Origin: an uncultured Clostridium sp.
Lineage (GTDB): Bacteria > Bacillota > Clostridia > Lachnospirales > Lachnospiraceae
Direction: 5' to 3'
Assembly (NCBI GenBank): GCA_958349075.1
Contig: CATWBR010000263.1
Location: 1 to 6,449 of the forward strand
Length of the DNA: 6,449 nt
The notes below the pieces were generated by a model, which searched no databases, had not been told where the DNA came from, and was given only the letters and a program-made list of their open reading frames with translations. A program made the translations under genes and the position numbers. This document shows, piece after piece, positions 6,374 through 6,449 of this stretch (within the stretch, counting starts at the first letter, position 1; each line of letters opens with the position of its first letter).

Positions 6374-6445
6374 TTCCACCTGTGAACCGCACCAGTCAAT
6401 GAGCAGTTTCATAAGAAAACAGCTTACCAAAATGATGCCTGCCAT
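6356..6445 (-). CDS. Small hydrophobic peptide upstream of kdpF (possibly partial)
   Basis: A 29-codon frame, MAGIILVSCFLMKLLIDW followed by CGSQVEPDGEK, ending in TAA 30 nt before kdpF. Residues 2-17 could form one membrane helix, followed by a charged tail. Only 4 nt lie upstream inside the window and no stop intervenes, so this could be either a complete peptide or the C-terminus of a longer gene; its ribosome site would lie beyond the edge. The kdp region of Clostridium acetobutylicum is described with two small ORFs for hydrophobic peptides (orfZ and orfY) before kdpA. By position this frame could match the first and kdpF the second, but that is inference, not a shown homology. Its function is unknown. 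Confidence 0.5.
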   Translation of the reverse strand: MAGIILVSCFLMKLLIDWCGSQVEPDGEK

Positions 6446-6449
6446 ATAG

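Noticed and set aside
6207..6392. Minus-strand frame of 61 codons across kdpF and the kdpA start.
   Set aside because: It is very basic, without motifs, and overlaps kdpF and its ribosome site in another frame. The kdpF frame has the known peptide.

Overview
This window carries the structural operon of a high-affinity, ATP-driven potassium pump (KdpFABC). All of its genes lie on the minus strand, so the operon reads from right to left. Downstream of it, on the same strand, is a separately promoted MATE-family efflux transporter. The DNA is probably from a Gram-positive anaerobe of the Clostridia, most likely a Lachnospiraceae-type gut organism. This is an inference from the strong AGGAGG ribosome sites about 8 nt before each kdp start, the medium GC content, and the flavour of the Kdp and MATE proteins. 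No marker gene fixes the species.

Layout in transcription order (right to left): a short hydrophobic ORF of 29 codons at the edge (6445-6356); kdpF, 25 codons (6325-6248); kdpA, 570 codons (6219-4507); kdpB, 694 codons (4467-2383); a 150-nt spacer almost filled by a 15-bp tandem repeat; kdpC, 210 codons (2232-1600); a 146-nt gap with a perfect-consensus sigma-A-type promoter; a MATE transporter of 446 codons (1453-113); and a clear intrinsic terminator (82-43). The remaining 42 nt at the left edge hold nothing I can identify.

KdpA binds and translocates K+ through its four-filter channel-like fold. KdpB is the P-type ATPase that energises it. KdpC is the single-span subunit needed for assembly and function, and KdpF is a tiny stabilising membrane peptide. 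The catalytic and selectivity motifs of A, B and C all look intact, so the pump should work. The usual regulators KdpD and KdpE are not directly downstream of kdpC. They must lie to the right of the window or elsewhere, or be absent.

The most unusual part is the kdpB-kdpC spacer. Eight 15-bp units, plus degraded units at both ends, keep one reading frame open from the kdpB stop codon to the kdpC ATG. In that frame the differences among the best units are mostly synonymous and encode Asn-Leu-Glu-Ser-Cys, which resembles the pentapeptide-repeat consensus. The kdpC Shine-Dalgarno itself lies in register in a ninth, degraded unit.
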